Source: Armigeres subalbatus (taxonomy: Eukaryota; Arthropoda; Insecta; Diptera; Culicidae). Taken from it: a stretch of DNA of 64,000 bases. Positions 41,728 to 52,582 of this stretch are shown here, piece after piece. Every line of letters starts with the position of its first letter. The first letter of the stretch is position 1. The notes under the pieces are model-generated. The model was given only the letters and a program-made list of their open reading frames with translations. It did no database searches and was not told the origin of the DNA. Location: NCBI RefSeq assembly GCF_024139115.2, contig NC_085141.1:245821047-245885046 (forward strand). Reading direction: 5' to 3'. A program made the position numbers and the translations under genes.

Positions 41728-42628
41728 ATGTATCAGACTATTTTAAATGTGGTACATGCCCTTTTGGATGTGTAGAATAGAATGAGTCAACGGCAGAGGT
41801 TTTCGGTCATCCAAGAAATCCCTGGAGTTCTCAGATGTGTAACGAAAGATCAATCGTACTGTTTTAAATGTGGTACATGTCCTTTTGGATGTGAAGAATA
41901 GAATAAGTCAGCGATAGAGGTTCTTGGTCATCCAAGAAATCCCTGGAATTAGATCCTCAGATCTACACGCGTAACTAAAGATCAATCGGACTGTTTTAAA
42001 TGTGGTACATGCCCTTTTGGATGTGTAGAATAGAATAAGTCAACGGTAGAGGTTTTCGGTCATCCAAGAATTCCCTGGAGTTAGGTCCTCAGATCTACAC
42101 GCGTAACTAAAGATCAATCGTACTGTTTTAATTGTAGTACATACCCTTTTGTATGTGTGGAATAGAATAAGTCAACGGTAGAGGTTTTCGGTCTTCCAAG
42201 ATATCCCTGGATTTAGGTCCTTAGATCTACACAAGTAACTAAAAATCAATCGGACTCTTTCAGTTATGGCACATGTCCTTTTGAATGTGTAGAATAGAAT
42301 GAGCCATCGTTAGAGATTCTGGGTCATTCAAGAAATCCCCGGAGTTTGGCCTCAAGGTCTTCACGCGTCACTAAAAATGTATCGGACTGTTTCAAATGTG
42401 GTACTTGCCCTTTTGGAAGTGTAGAAAAGTCAACGGCAGAGGTTTTCGGTCATCCGAGAAATCCCTGGAGTCCTCAGATCTACACGCGTAACTAAAGATG
42501 TATCGGACTGTTTTAAATGTGGTACGTAACCTTTTGGATGTGAAGAATAGAAAAAGTCAACGGTAGAGGTTCTCGGTCATCCAAGAAATACCTGGAGTTA
42601 GGTCCTCAAATCTACGTGCATAACTAAA

Positions 42629-42706
42629 CTGCCGCTAACCGCAAGTCTAGCACATCTGTATATGGGCCTCCATATAAATATGAGCTCGACTTGCGGTTAG
42701 TGGCAG
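42629..42706. mobile_element. 78-bp hairpin MITE with TAAA duplication
   Basis: CTGCCGCTAACCGCAAGTC and GACTTGCGGTTAGTGGCAG form a nearly perfect 19-bp stem. TAAA at 42,625-42,628 is repeated at 42,707-42,710. Removing it restores the satellite wording AACTAAAGATCAATCGG (here AACTAAAGTTCAGTCGG). Confidence 0.88.
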
Positions 42707-43079
42707 TAAAGTTCAGTCGGACTGTTTAAATTATGGCACATGTCCATCTGGATGATTAGAATAGAATGAGCCATCGTATCTGTTTTAAATGTGGTACATG
42801 CCCTTTTGGATGTGTAGAATAGAATAAGTCAGCGGCAAAGGTTCTTGATCATCCAAGAAATCCCTTGAGAATGTCACACAGATCTGCACGAGTAACCGAA
42901 GATAAATCGATCGATTTTAAATGTGGTACATGCCCATTTTAATTATAGAATTAAATGTATCTACGGCATAGGTTGTCGGTTATCCAATACATACCTAGAG
43001 CAAGGCCTCAAGATCTACTACAAAACAAAAGAGAAAAAAAAAGAAAGAAAAAAGATATTTGAAACAAACCAAGTAACCT

Positions 43080-44150
43080 TCGCTTAAGCGTGTACACCTA
43101 AGGGCTTATTCCAGGAATTTCTTGAATGACCAAGAACCTATGCTTGGAACGTGTTCTATTCTATGCATCACATAGGGCATGTACCATATTTGAAACAATC
43201 CAATGGTTCTATGGTTACGCATATAGATCTTAAGGCTTTATTTCAGGGATTTCTTGGACAGCCAAGAACATATTATGTAAACACATTCTATTCTATGAAT
43301 CACAAAGGGCATGCTCCATATTTGAAACAATCCAAGTAACCTTTGGTTACGCATGTTGACTTAAGACCTTATTCCAGGGATTTCTCGATCGATCAAAAAC
43401 CTATGCTGTGAACGCGTTCTATTCTATGTTCTATGAAGGGCATGTGCAAATTTTGGAACAATTTATTTGATGTATGTAGATCTAAGAGCTTATTCCAAGA
43501 ATTTCTTGGACGACCAAGAACCTATGCTTGGAGCGCGGTTTATTCTATGCATCACAAAGTGCATGTAGCATATTTGAATCAATCCAATTGATCTATGGTT
43601 ACACATGTAGATCAAAAGGCCTGATTCCACAGATTTCCTGGATGGCCAAGAACGCATATTGTGAGCACATTCGATACAATCCAAGTAACCTTTGGTTACA
43701 CATTTAGACCTAAGGGCTTATTCCAGGAATTTATTGGACGACCAATAACCTTTGCTTGGAACGCGTTCTATTCTATGCATCACAAAGGGCATGTACCATA
43801 TTTGAATCAATCCAAGTAATCTTTGATTCCGTTTGTAGACCCAAAGGCCTATTCCATGGATTTCTTGGACGACCTAGAACCTATACGTACGCATTCTATT
43901 CTATGTGTCATAAAGGGCATGTACCATGTTTAAAACAGTCCGATCGATTTTTTGATCCTACAATAGATCTTATGGCCTTGATCCAGAAATTTATTGGACT
44001 ATCAAGAAACTATGATATGAACACATTCTATTCTACGTATAGCAAAGGGCATATATCACATTCGAAGCAGTCTGATAGATCGTTGGTTACTCATGTAGAC
44101 CTTAAGATCTCACTCCAGGAATTTCATGGAAGCGTGATACATGTACCGTG
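43080..44150. repeat. about 130-bp satellite, inverted orientation
   Basis: Units read CAGGAATTTCTTGGACGACC, AAGAACCTATGCTTGGAACG, TTCTATTCTATGCATCACAA, AGGGCATGTACCATATTTGA, CAATCCAAGTAACCTTTGG. They match the reverse complement of the 41,455-43,015 unit. Eight or so copies are present, more diverged from the forward half than copies within each half are from each other. An A-rich spacer (43,020-43,060) lies at the flip. Confidence 0.88.
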
Positions 44151-45498
44151 AACAGAAGATTACATGCGCCCACCAAATAAGTTAAAGAATAAACATATCT
44201 TGTCAACTAGTTACACGTTAATTTAGCAAAAACAAATTAATTAACGTTTCATAAGCTTTCATTGCAGTGGAAACGAGAATAGGACTTTTCATAAATTGAT
44301 ACTTGATTCTTCTGGCAGTTCACTGCTGTTTGCTTACATTTTTAGGCTGGCGCGTTTTAGCCTCGGGGTGGCGCGTTTCAACCCGCATGGTTTGAATTTG
44401 CACGAAAATGCAGCGCTTCAAAATAAAATTGTTTTCTCGGAATATAATTAGTTTTTCGTCCAAATTTTTATTCCGTATTATAGATGGTAAGTTAAATTAG
44501 TGGTTAACACATTTGAAGTACATAATTTCGACCATTATCATCGTTAAATTTGAAGATTTGCTAAGGGGGCGAATATTGAACGTCCCTCCCCTATATTTTT
44601 GTTTACGTCGCATTTTCTACCGTCCCGAGAGAGAGAGAATGAGAGCAAGGTGTTGAGAGATTGAGTAAAATATTGCGTATGCCGAAGAGACTTGGGGTAT
44701 GCCGGAAAAGCCATCGATGAGACTGAAATGCGTGCTGCACATTGTTAATTTAAATCAAATAAAAGCTTTTTCAAACGATGTTTAGCAAGAATAGCAATTT
44801 TTTAAACAGAGGTGAACCCCATTGCAGTATTGCACGGCCCATAAAATTCAGGAAAAGTTACTCCTTGTTATAAATATCAATTAAATAATGCAGTCGTACG
44901 CATGTTAGGCCGGGAATGGGGTAAGAAACCCTATATACATGCTTTTCATCGGGTCAAGGAAGCACCGATAGTTTTAGCTGAAGATTTGTTGCTGAATATT
45001 GAAAACGGCATAGGACCTAAGTTGATTCATTAAGCAACGCCGGACTCATTTCAGAATATTTTCGATAAATCGTTACCAATTTTAACGCTCAGCGTACAGT
45101 CAGTAAGATGGGATTTAAATCAGTCGATGACATTAGAAGAAATTTCTTCAGTATGCAAATAGTAATTTTGGGGTGGATACTGTGTTGATCAGAGAATATA
45201 TAGTTTTGCATGCTTGCACAGTAACTCGAACATGATGATTTAAAAACCTTTGAGCTAGTGCATATCGATATTACTTCACGAAAGTTATCTACATTCTGCA
45301 TGTCATCTTAACAGAAATTTGTGACTGTGTTATGTGTAAACTAGGTATACAAAAAACGTGTTAGAGGGTAAGATGGGGCAACAAGATTTATTGCAGTAAT
45401 GTGGTTGTATCTGCCCCATCATTTTTTACAAAAACTTTGATTCCACAATTATAATTTCTTATATGTAACTAATGAATCATCGAATTTCTCGTCCGCAG
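44151..45498. other. gene-free stretch, probably intron upstream of lysozyme exons
   Basis: No cysteine-rich exon matching the N-terminal half of an i-type lysozyme is found here. There is a short GAGAGA microsatellite at 44,626-44,640 and two copies of GGTGGCGCGTTT(C/T)A(A/G)CC wording near 44,350-44,390. Confidence 0.5.
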
Positions 45499-45970
45499 CA
45501 TACGCAAACTGCGCCAACGATCCTCAATGTGCTGCCTCGACCGTGCAAGGATACATGAGGAAGTTTGGTCAGGTAAGAAAGAATGCATAAATCAATACAA
45601 TTTTATAATCCAGTGTAGACAATAAATTCAAACCTACGCGCCTAGCAGCGTATGATCGCCCTTGACCGTGCGCGCACATGATGCCCACCCAACTAACTAG
45701 TCAAAGTCTTGTCCAACCAGTTCTTGAGTCATCTCGAAGAAGGGAATTTGTATTTTGAAAGCACGGTTCATCGAACCCCACTTCCTAAGCTTCATTCTAA
45801 GTCGTTGTCTATATTTTTCGAAGGATTGCAACGGAGATGGCATTATCGATTGTTTGGATCACGCCGCTATCCATAAGCTGGGAGGCTATGGGTGCAAAAA
45901 TGCCGTCCCCGTGGCCTATCAGAGCAAAATCGATCAGTGCATCCATGAGGCAGCGGGAATCCAACTGTAA
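45499..45970 (+). CDS. i-type (invertebrate/destabilase) lysozyme, last two exons
   Basis: Exon 1 of this pair (45,499-45,572) follows an acceptor TCGTCCGCAG and ends in a GTAAGA donor. It encodes YANCANDPQCAASTVQGYMR and KFGQ. After a 251-base GT-AG intron, the terminal exon (45,824-45,970) encodes DCNGDGIIDCLDHAAIHKLG, GYGCKNAVPVAYQSKIDQCI and HEAAGIQL, then TAA. The Cys pattern CxxxxxxC, DCNGDG-IDC and GYGC is diagnostic of the i-type family, secreted enzymes that cleave peptidoglycan and in some members isopeptide bonds. The first exon enters with two bases of a split codon, so upstream exons with signal peptide and catalytic Glu/Asp must lie further 5'; I do not find them. The DNA shows no stops, so the gene is probably live. 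Confidence 0.88.
45573..45823 (+). other. lysozyme intron
   Basis: GTAAGAAAG at the 5' end and TTTTTCGAAG at the 3' end bound it. Splicing keeps frame (phase 0: after the CAG codon, before GAT). Confidence 0.85.
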
Positions 45971-46118
45971 AGGAAGACTGCTGTTAAACATTCCATCATC
46001 ATAAGCTGCCCATCCGTCATGCATGTTCTGATCTGAATCCTCCTCGGTGAAGTGACCAAGACGTCTAACGGTAAATGTGTAATTCATTTCAAGGTCGTGA
46101 ATAATTTATTTTTATTTA

Positions 46119-46124
46119 AATAAA
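46119..46124 (+). promoter_or_regulatory. polyadenylation signal AATAAA of the lysozyme gene
   Basis: AATAAA lies 149 bases after the stop codon in an AT-rich 3' UTR (46,100-46,125), the first such hexamer downstream. Confidence 0.65.
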
Positions 46125-46139
46125 AAGCTCCTATCTAAA

Positions 46140-46997
46140 TTTTAAAACGAAAATATTATTCGCAGTGTTTTATTTCATTCGAATTCTCCATACTTTGAAA
46201 TATCTCATTTGGGAGAGCTTGAAACGGTGAAACTGAAAATTCAAATGATACAGATTCAATACTCAGTTTTTTGGTTTTTTGGTATTGATAAGGTAAGGTT
46301 TCCCAAGCAGAATTTCCACAGCTGATGACTAATGACCAGACAAAGAATTGGTGCAATAATAAAGTTCGACAAGTGTTGTGGAATCTCTTGAACAAGATGT
46401 TTTTTCTTGTCGCTGTTCTGATTGACATCTTTGAGTGCGATGGATTATTTTACAAACTGGGGAATTGAAGGTCGACTAGTTCTATAACCGAACTGTACAT
46501 GAGGATGGACTGATCGCAAAACATGGTCCTTTATTCATCTTTATAATCTGTGCACGACAAATGTCGAGTGAGTGTCATTGTTCGCCACGGTGTTCATACT
46601 GAGAAAAAATGTGATCCGATTGACATTTTGATTCCACCAACACAGTTTTTTTTTTCTCGTTTCGATCACGATGCTTCTATTTAATATAAATAAAGGGAGT
46701 AAAAGATGAATGCGGATCCACGGGACTTATCCATAAAGAGTAACAACTAGACATATGATATATTGTAGGTAATCACATACCGGGAAATTTTCACGGAATC
46801 ACAAATCAAACCACCCACAACACATCACCAAATTATAAAGCCGTTAACTTGCAACGTACTTCCAAAGATCAACAAATCAACTTATTATGGCTTGTCTGAC
46901 TACTGTAGAGGTAATTTTCTCGACTAAAATTCAAACTCCCCCTAAAAAATTAGGAAATTGCCAATAAAGAAATCAGGCTATAAATAAGCAATAAATA
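46140..46997. other. gene-free stretch
   Basis: AT-rich intergenic sequence shows no recognisable feature. The minus-strand frame at 46,156-46,428 has no motif I know. Confidence 0.45.
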
Positions 46998-46998
46998 A

Positions 46999-47700
46999 AT
47001 GGACCCCACGACCAACACTGCAATCAAGTATAACATCTATCACAGCGGCGGCGGAAAAGCAGAGCATGGATTTGGTTTCGTAGTGATGGGAAAGCAGATG
47101 AAGCGAGTGATGCGGTGGAAACCCATTAGCAAACGAATCTGTGTGTTGAGGATACGGGGCAAATTCTTCAATTACAGTCTAATCAACGTCTACGCACCGA
47201 CAAATGATAAATCCGACGACGTGAAGGACACGTTTTATGAATGTCTTGATAAAGCCTATGGAGAGTGCCCAAAGCATGACAAGCATTGTTATCGGAGACG
47301 CTAAAGCTCAGGTCGGTAGAGAGGACTTTTTCCGTCCCTAATTGGTAGGGAGAGCCTTCACTCCGCTACCAATGACAACGGCCTACGGCTAGTAAATTTC
47401 GCTGCTGCCAGAGGGATGGCCATCAGTAGCACCTACTTTGGACGAAGGAATATCCGAAAGCACACCTGTAGACACCCAAATGGTGAAACTTGCAACCAGA
47501 TAGACCATGTTTTGGTGGATGGGCGCCATTTCTCGGATGTTATCGATGTAGGTCCGAACATTGACTCTGATCACTACCTCGTTGTCAGTAAAATTCGATC
47601 ACGGTTGTCAACTGTATCGAACGAAAGATCACAGCGAACGATGCGTTACAATATCCAGCGATTGTCGGCGGAAGGAGTATCGGCTGAGTACTGCTAGAAG
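46999..47700 (+). pseudogene. family A endonuclease (C-terminal two thirds)
   Basis: The first frame has GGGKAEHGFGFVVMGKQMKR and ISKRICVLRIRGKFFNYSLI, NVYAPTNDKSDDVKDTFYEC. After a frameshift come SIVIGDAKAQVGREDFF (GDxNA motif with N changed to K) and, in 47,416-47,697, TCRHPNGETCNQIDHVLVDG and VGPNIDSDHYLVVSKIRSRL, where SDHYLV holds the catalytic His. It belongs to the AP-endonuclease-like family that nicks the target. Confidence 0.82.
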
Positions 47701-49118
47701 CTCGACGAACGGATAAGTGCAATCAACGTTAACGACAACATCAACGATCTATGGGAGTCGATCCATGGAGCGGTGAGCACAACAGCACGAGAAGTGGTAG
47801 GCACTACACACAGGCGACTCAGGACGGGTTGGTTCGATGTGGAGTGTCAGAGAGTGACAGACGAGAAGAAAGTTGCCAGAAGCCGGATGTTGGTGTTGGG
47901 TACCCGATCGAATAGAGATCGTTACAAGGAAGCAAGAGCAGCCGAAAAACGAACCCACCGCAGGAAGAAAAAATTGTACGAAAGACAAGTTATTAGTGAG
48001 GCGCAGGAAAAATGGAGCAGAACGATATGCGGAGGTTTTATGAGTCTGTCAATGGCGTGCGGAGAAAGACAGCGCCATCTCCCGTCATGTGCAACGACCA
48101 ACAAGGGAAGACAGATAAAACTGAAGTGGCTGCCAGGTGGAAGCAACACTTCGAGACTTTGTTGAATGGAGGAAGTGACGGTGCATCGGCGAACAGATTA
48201 AATATTAGCGACGATGGACAAGCTGTGGAGTCACCTACACTAGATGAGGTTAAAAAAGCTATTAAAGAGCTGGAAACAATAAGGCTGCGGAGAAGGACCA
48301 GCTCTCGGCTGAACTTCTCAAACATGATAGTGAGCAGCTTTATGAAGCTCTGCACCATATTATGTCGAAAATTTGGGAAGACGATGATGAAATGCCTGCT
48401 AGCTGGTTGACGGCCTCATTTGTCCTCTCTTGAAGAAATGGCACAAACTGGAGTGCGACAATTACCGAGGAATAATTAATTCGGCAGACAAAATTAGGTC
48501 CCGTATTCTATTCAACAGATTGAGACCGCTTGAAGAGTACTTCGTCGGCGAATACCAAGCAGGTTTTCGCGAGGGCCGACCAACGACGGATCAAATGTTT
48601 ACCCTGAGTCAAATCCTTGATAAATTCCGGAGTACAACTTGCTTTCAAGGCGGCGTACGATTCAGTGAAACGGAATGAATTATGGCAAATTATGCTTGAA
48701 CATGGTTTTCCGGCGAAACTGATACGGCTGATTCGTATGACGTTGGACGGACCGAAATCAAGTGTAAGGGTTGCGGTTGAAATATCGACGTTATTTGTTA
48801 CCTTAGATAGATTAAAGCAGGGTGATGCACTCTCGAATCTACTGTTCAATATAGCGCTCGAGGGAGCGATTAGGAGAGCTGGTATGCAAAGAAGCGGTAC
48901 CATTATTACAAAATCGCATATGCTCCTGGGATTTGCGGATGATATCTATATTATCGGGATTGATCGCCGTGCCGTGGAAGAGACTTTTGTGCCTTTTAAG
49001 AGGGAGACAGCGAGGATTGAACTCACGATCAATACCAGCAAAACGAAGTATATGGTCGCTGGCAATCAACGTGGTTTCATTAGTGGCGGTGGTGCTGGAT
49101 GGTGAATATTTTCAATAA
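47700..49118 (+). pseudogene. family A linker and reverse transcriptase
   Basis: Successive frames give STTAREVVGTTHRRLRTGWF and RAAEKRTHRRKKKLYERQVI (linker), then SPTLDEVKKAIKELE and LLKHDSEQLYEALHHIMSKI, and NYRGI-like motif 1 near 48,460. From 48,617 one frame runs through QLAFKAAYDSVKRNELWQIM (motif A), LDRLKQGDALSNLLFNIALE (motif B), LGFADDIYIIGIDRRAVEET (FADD intact) and INTSKTKYMVAGNQRG. At least four frameshifts break the ORF. Confidence 0.85.
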
Positions 49119-49384
49119 ATTCATGTTTATTTCCAGGTATTTTCTTAAAATTTAACATGGTAAGTGTTTGGCCAGTTGGCTCTTCAGCTTTAGTTTTATG
49201 TTTTCACAGTTTTACTCTAGTTTATGAATTTAAAAAGTTTTCTAGTTTGGCAATCTAGCCTTTAGGAGGCATTGACTTGTTTGTAAAATTTGACAACCTA
49301 ACTACTATATACACTATTATTCACAATAAAAAAAATGATAACCTAGATTGGAACTAGCGCCCTAATTGGAGCCTGATCCGAATG
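49119..49384. other. AT-rich spacer between family A and Jockey 3' end
   Basis: No recognised feature is seen; it may include 3' flanking or UTR sequence of either element. Confidence 0.4.
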
Positions 49385-49429
49385 CAAGCAACGGAGTCTA
49401 AACTTTTCTTTACACCTTTACACCTTTCC

Positions 49430-50684
49430 TTACATCTTTTCTTTCTCACCAAAGCGTTCATGTAAGGTTTTTATCCTGGCCAGACGGTGGACCTCGGATG
49501 TTCTTGTCCTGGGAGGGGTGTTGAGGATCATCCTCAGGAATTTGTTTTGGACCCGTTGAAGTTTGAGGTGGTGGGTTTTAGCGCAGCTCTCCCAGACCGG
49601 CATGCCGTATTCGATCACAGGGAGGATGATTTGTTTGTAGACAGCAAGCTTATTTTTCAGGGACAGTGACGACCGGCGGTTGATCAAAGGGTACAATAGT
49701 TTCAACACAACGTTACACTTTGTCACCGTTTTGTCAACCTGTTGCCTGAAAATAAGCTTGCTGTCGAGGGTCAAGCTTAAGGTAGTCGGCCTCATTGGTC
49801 CATTCCACAGTCGTGCCATTGCGGATGATTTTACAGTCCCCAGGCGGAACATGATTAGGGATTTGGGTGGGGAAAATGATGACCTGGGTCTTCGCCGCGT
49901 TGATACAGATCTTCCAGCTGGTGAGGTACTCTGTCAGGGCATCCAGGCCTCGTTGGAGTTTTGCCACTAGCGCTCTAGATGATGGAGGTGTCCTCTGCGA
50001 ACAGAGACAGAATGCCGCCTTCTGGAGGTTCTGGCACGTCGGAGGTGAACAGGTTTAACAGCAAGGGCCGGAGGATACTGGTCTGGGGGATGCCTGCAAC
50101 GATTTGTGCGCATTGGAATTTGCTCCGCTGATTGAGACCCGGAATGTCCTTGCCGACAGGTAATTGTTGATGATTTTCACCAGGTAGCTGGGAAGATTGT
50201 AGCGTTGTAGTTCGTACACCAGGCCATCATGCCATACATTGTCAAATGTTACTTGTTCCGTCTGAGGCCAGCTGACTCGAGTGGTGTACAGTTGACAGAC
50301 CGCGTCGGAAACCAAACTGTTCTTCGAGCAAGATGTTGAGATTTTCGGCAGACTCAAGTAACCGGTGATGAATAGCTTTTTCGAATAGCTTGGATAATCC
50401 TGAGAGAAGGCTGATGGGACGATAACTTTTGGGGAAGGATCCTTCCCAGGCTTCCGGATGGGGATGACTTTCGCTGACTTCCAGGACGATGGGAAGTAGC
50501 TGAGCCGGAGACACTGAATAAAGATGAGCGAGAGGTGCTCAAAGAACGGAGCACTCATGTGTTTGAGCTCGAGATTCAGGATGCTATCGAAGCCTGGGGC
50601 ATTCATGTTCTTCGATGATTTGATATAGGCCGTCAATTCGCCAGCTGAGATCTCCAACTCCTCCGAGAAGTCGTTGGGAAACAA
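49430..50684 (-). pseudogene. Jockey ORF2 reverse transcriptase and C-terminus
   Basis: The frame 50,684-50,055 gives GELTAYIKSSKNMNAPGFDS (PGxDxI) and SWKSAKVIPIRKPGKDPS (motif 1). A shifted frame adds SYRPISLLSGLSKLFEKAIH and EEQFGFRRGLSTVHH. VTFDNVWHDGLVYELQRYNL matches motif A with A-FD. The FADD region is lost around 50,000 (deleted or scrambled). The frames to 49,430 hold WKICINAAKTQVIIFP, LTLDSKLIFRQQVDKTV and KLQRVQNKFLRMILNTPP, the Jockey C-terminal motif. The element is dead through loss of its active site. Confidence 0.82.
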
Positions 50685-50694
50685 ATGGATGTTG

Positions 50695-51384
50695 TTAGCA
50701 TGCTCGTTGACGACTGACGATGTTCTGTCCGAGATTGTGTGAGCTGACGAAGTGACGACCTATTTCAGCGACCTTCTCTGCAGGAGTTATCAAGCGATGC
50801 TTAGAGCCATGATTGTCTAGTGGGATCAAAGGTGGAATGGGCCGAGGCTTGGATTTTAGTATTTTGGTCATTTTCCAGAACGGCTTAGCATAATCTGGGA
50901 GAGTGCGGATTTTATTCGAGAATTCGTTATTTTTTAGGCCCACCATTCTGACCTTGATAATTTTTGTGATTCGATTGCAGCGTGCCTTAAGCTCAGGCAG
51001 TCCAGTACGCTGAAACTGCCTGCGAGTGACATTCCGCAATCGAATCAAATGTTTGGTGAGTGTATCAATGTTTAAGGAGTTGCTTACCTGCCGAGCCGTC
51101 GGTACATGTTGCTCACGGGCCACCGAGATCGCCTCTTCGATAGCGCACAGCTGGCGGGCGATACTTTCCGGCGTCTCCGGACGCACCTCGTGATCGACGG
51201 TGTTGTCGACGCACTGCTGGAACCGCTGCCAGTTCACTCGATGATAGTTTCGCCTTGTTAGCTCGTGCCGATTTACTGAAGTTCCAACTTCCGCCATCAC
51301 CGGATAGTGGTCCGAGCTCTTGGAAGACGACCGGCTGGGAGACGTGGTCGTGCATGTTCGGAATGTAGATGTCGAGCGTAGCAT
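50695..51384 (-). pseudogene. Jockey ORF2 linker between endonuclease and RT
   Basis: This 229-residue open frame contains SDHYPVMAEVGTSVNRHELT, with the SDH(Y/L)PV motif that closes the endonuclease, and then a basic/helical linker with RRNYHRVNWQRFQQCVDNTV and GLPELKARCNRITKIIKVRM. KPFWKMTKILKSKPRPIPPL follows, typical of Jockey elements just before the RT. Confidence 0.8.
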
Positions 51385-51399
51385 GGGTCCTGGACCGTG

Positions 51400-51901
51400 T
51401 CAACCGGGTAGGGCTATCAGGGCTCTTATTCGTTGTTGAACCAGACGACTCCGTTCCGGTTGGAGACGGTATTTCTCCACGATTGGTGCTTTGCGTTCAG
51501 GTCTTCGGCGATGATGAACTGCCCCTGTCGCCGAGTGAGCTTGACTATATCCCTTCGTAGCTCGGCCGACGGGCCATCGTCGACTTTGGCTTGTGTGGGA
51601 CAGTAAGCCACGATGAGAGTGACGATTCCGACGGAAGTGGTGACTTCCACTCCAACGGCTTCGATGAATTTGAGCTTGAAGTCCGGCAGCCAATCCTCCC
51701 CCTCTGGGTGGAGCTTATTCGATCGAACCTCACCAGTCTAAAACCCGGAATTGTTGCACTTAGCTCGGGCTTCAGGTGGGTTTCGGTGATGGAAGCCGCG
51801 TCAATCTCTTTCTCCTGAAGGAAATCGCTGAGCTCGATGATTTTGCTTTTTAGTGAGCAAGCGTTCCAATTGACCAGACCCACCCTAGCAGCCATTTTCA
51901 A
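51400..51901 (-). pseudogene. Jockey ORF2 apurinic-like endonuclease, N-terminal part
   Basis: The frame starts MKMAARVGLVNWNACSLKSK and continues IIELSDFLQEKEIDAASITE, THLKP (WNA and ETHL motifs, catalytic Glu). A shifted frame has VGIVTLIVAYCPTQAK and FIIAEDLNAKHQSW (GDFNAKH-like with changes). It nicks target DNA to prime reverse transcription. Confidence 0.82.
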
Positions 51902-51985
51902 TGACGAACATGCCCAGGGTGAAGATCTGGTCGAAGCGAGTTTTGCAACCGCGTAGTCGCGTTGCCAGTTGGGTGAAAATCGGAA

Positions 51986-52582
51986 CTAGCTGCTCCGATG
52001 TGTAGAGCGGTGGGTTGCCCTCGGCTGGAAGGGGCTCATTATCCTGACGACGGAATCCAAGGGAAGGAAGCTGGTGGATGGTGTTGGAGCTTGAACTGAT
52101 GCTGCAGCAGCCGCCAGTCGTTTGCGTGGCTGCAAAGGTGGGATGGCCGGAAAGTTCACCTCGTTGAGAGCAGGAACTCGGTTCTTTTTCGACAGGGACC
52201 TGGTGGAGGCCTTCTTCCTGATTTCCAAAAACGCCGCCCGCTTTGGGCAGTCCTTGGTTGTAGCCCGATGTTTGTCGCCACAGTTGGCGCATTTGGGATC
52301 AGCAACCTCCATCTTGTCGCACTCTTCGGTCGGATGGAGTTCACCACATTTGTTGCAGCGCGGCTTCATGCGGCAGTTCCTGGTGCCGTGCCCGAAATTG
52401 AAGCAGTTGGTGCACTGCGTGACGTCGCGATGCACTGGCCGATATCGCTCCCAGTCAACGACGGTGTTATTTATAACGCTGACCAGCTTTAGGTCCTCCA
52501 CGTAGTGGAGCCGTGCTCCAGGTGGACCAGGTAAGGCTGGTCGCGATATCTCCTCGTCTTGTCGTGACGAGCGATCTTGTGC
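51986..52582 (-). pseudogene. Jockey ORF1 C-terminal part, three CCHC zinc knuckles
   Basis: After HKIARHDKTRRYRDQPYLVH (52,582 down) and KLVSVINNTVVDWERYRP come three knuckles: CTNCFNFGHGTRNC, CNKCGELHPTEEC and CANCGDKHRATTKDC. A Lys/Ser/Pro-rich tail follows. This is the RNA-binding gag-like protein of the element. Its N-terminal part is displaced to 56,052-56,420 by the inserted TIR element. Confidence 0.87.

Larger units (their letters stand above)
41455..43015. repeat. about 130-bp satellite, forward orientation
   Basis: The unit reads GGTCATCCAAGAAATCCCTGG, then TCAGATCTACACGCGTAAC, TAAAGATCAATCGGACTG, TTTTAAATGTGGTACATGCC, CTTTTGGATGTGTAGAATAG. About eleven to twelve copies with 5-15% divergence are present. 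Two later insertions sit within it (41,631-41,727 and 42,629-42,706). Confidence 0.9.
46998..49118 (+). mobile_element. RTE-like retrotransposon family A, sense copy, 3'-truncated here
   Basis: Plus-strand frames run from the middle of the endonuclease to the RT palm. They then stop at VVLDGEYFQ, about 100 residues past the active site, where AT-rich sequence begins. The 5' end (AATGGACCCCACGACCAAC) starts inside the endonuclease. The missing C-terminus of the same family and strand is at 57,430-57,900. Confidence 0.85.

Noticed and set aside
41455..44150. Possible CRISPR-like spaced repeat
   Set aside because: Units are contiguous 130-bp satellites with gradual divergence in a eukaryotic genome; there are no unique spacers between identical short repeats.
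45809..46087. 92-residue minus-strand frame over the lysozyme exon
   Set aside because: It is antisense to a clearly conserved exon and has no motif.
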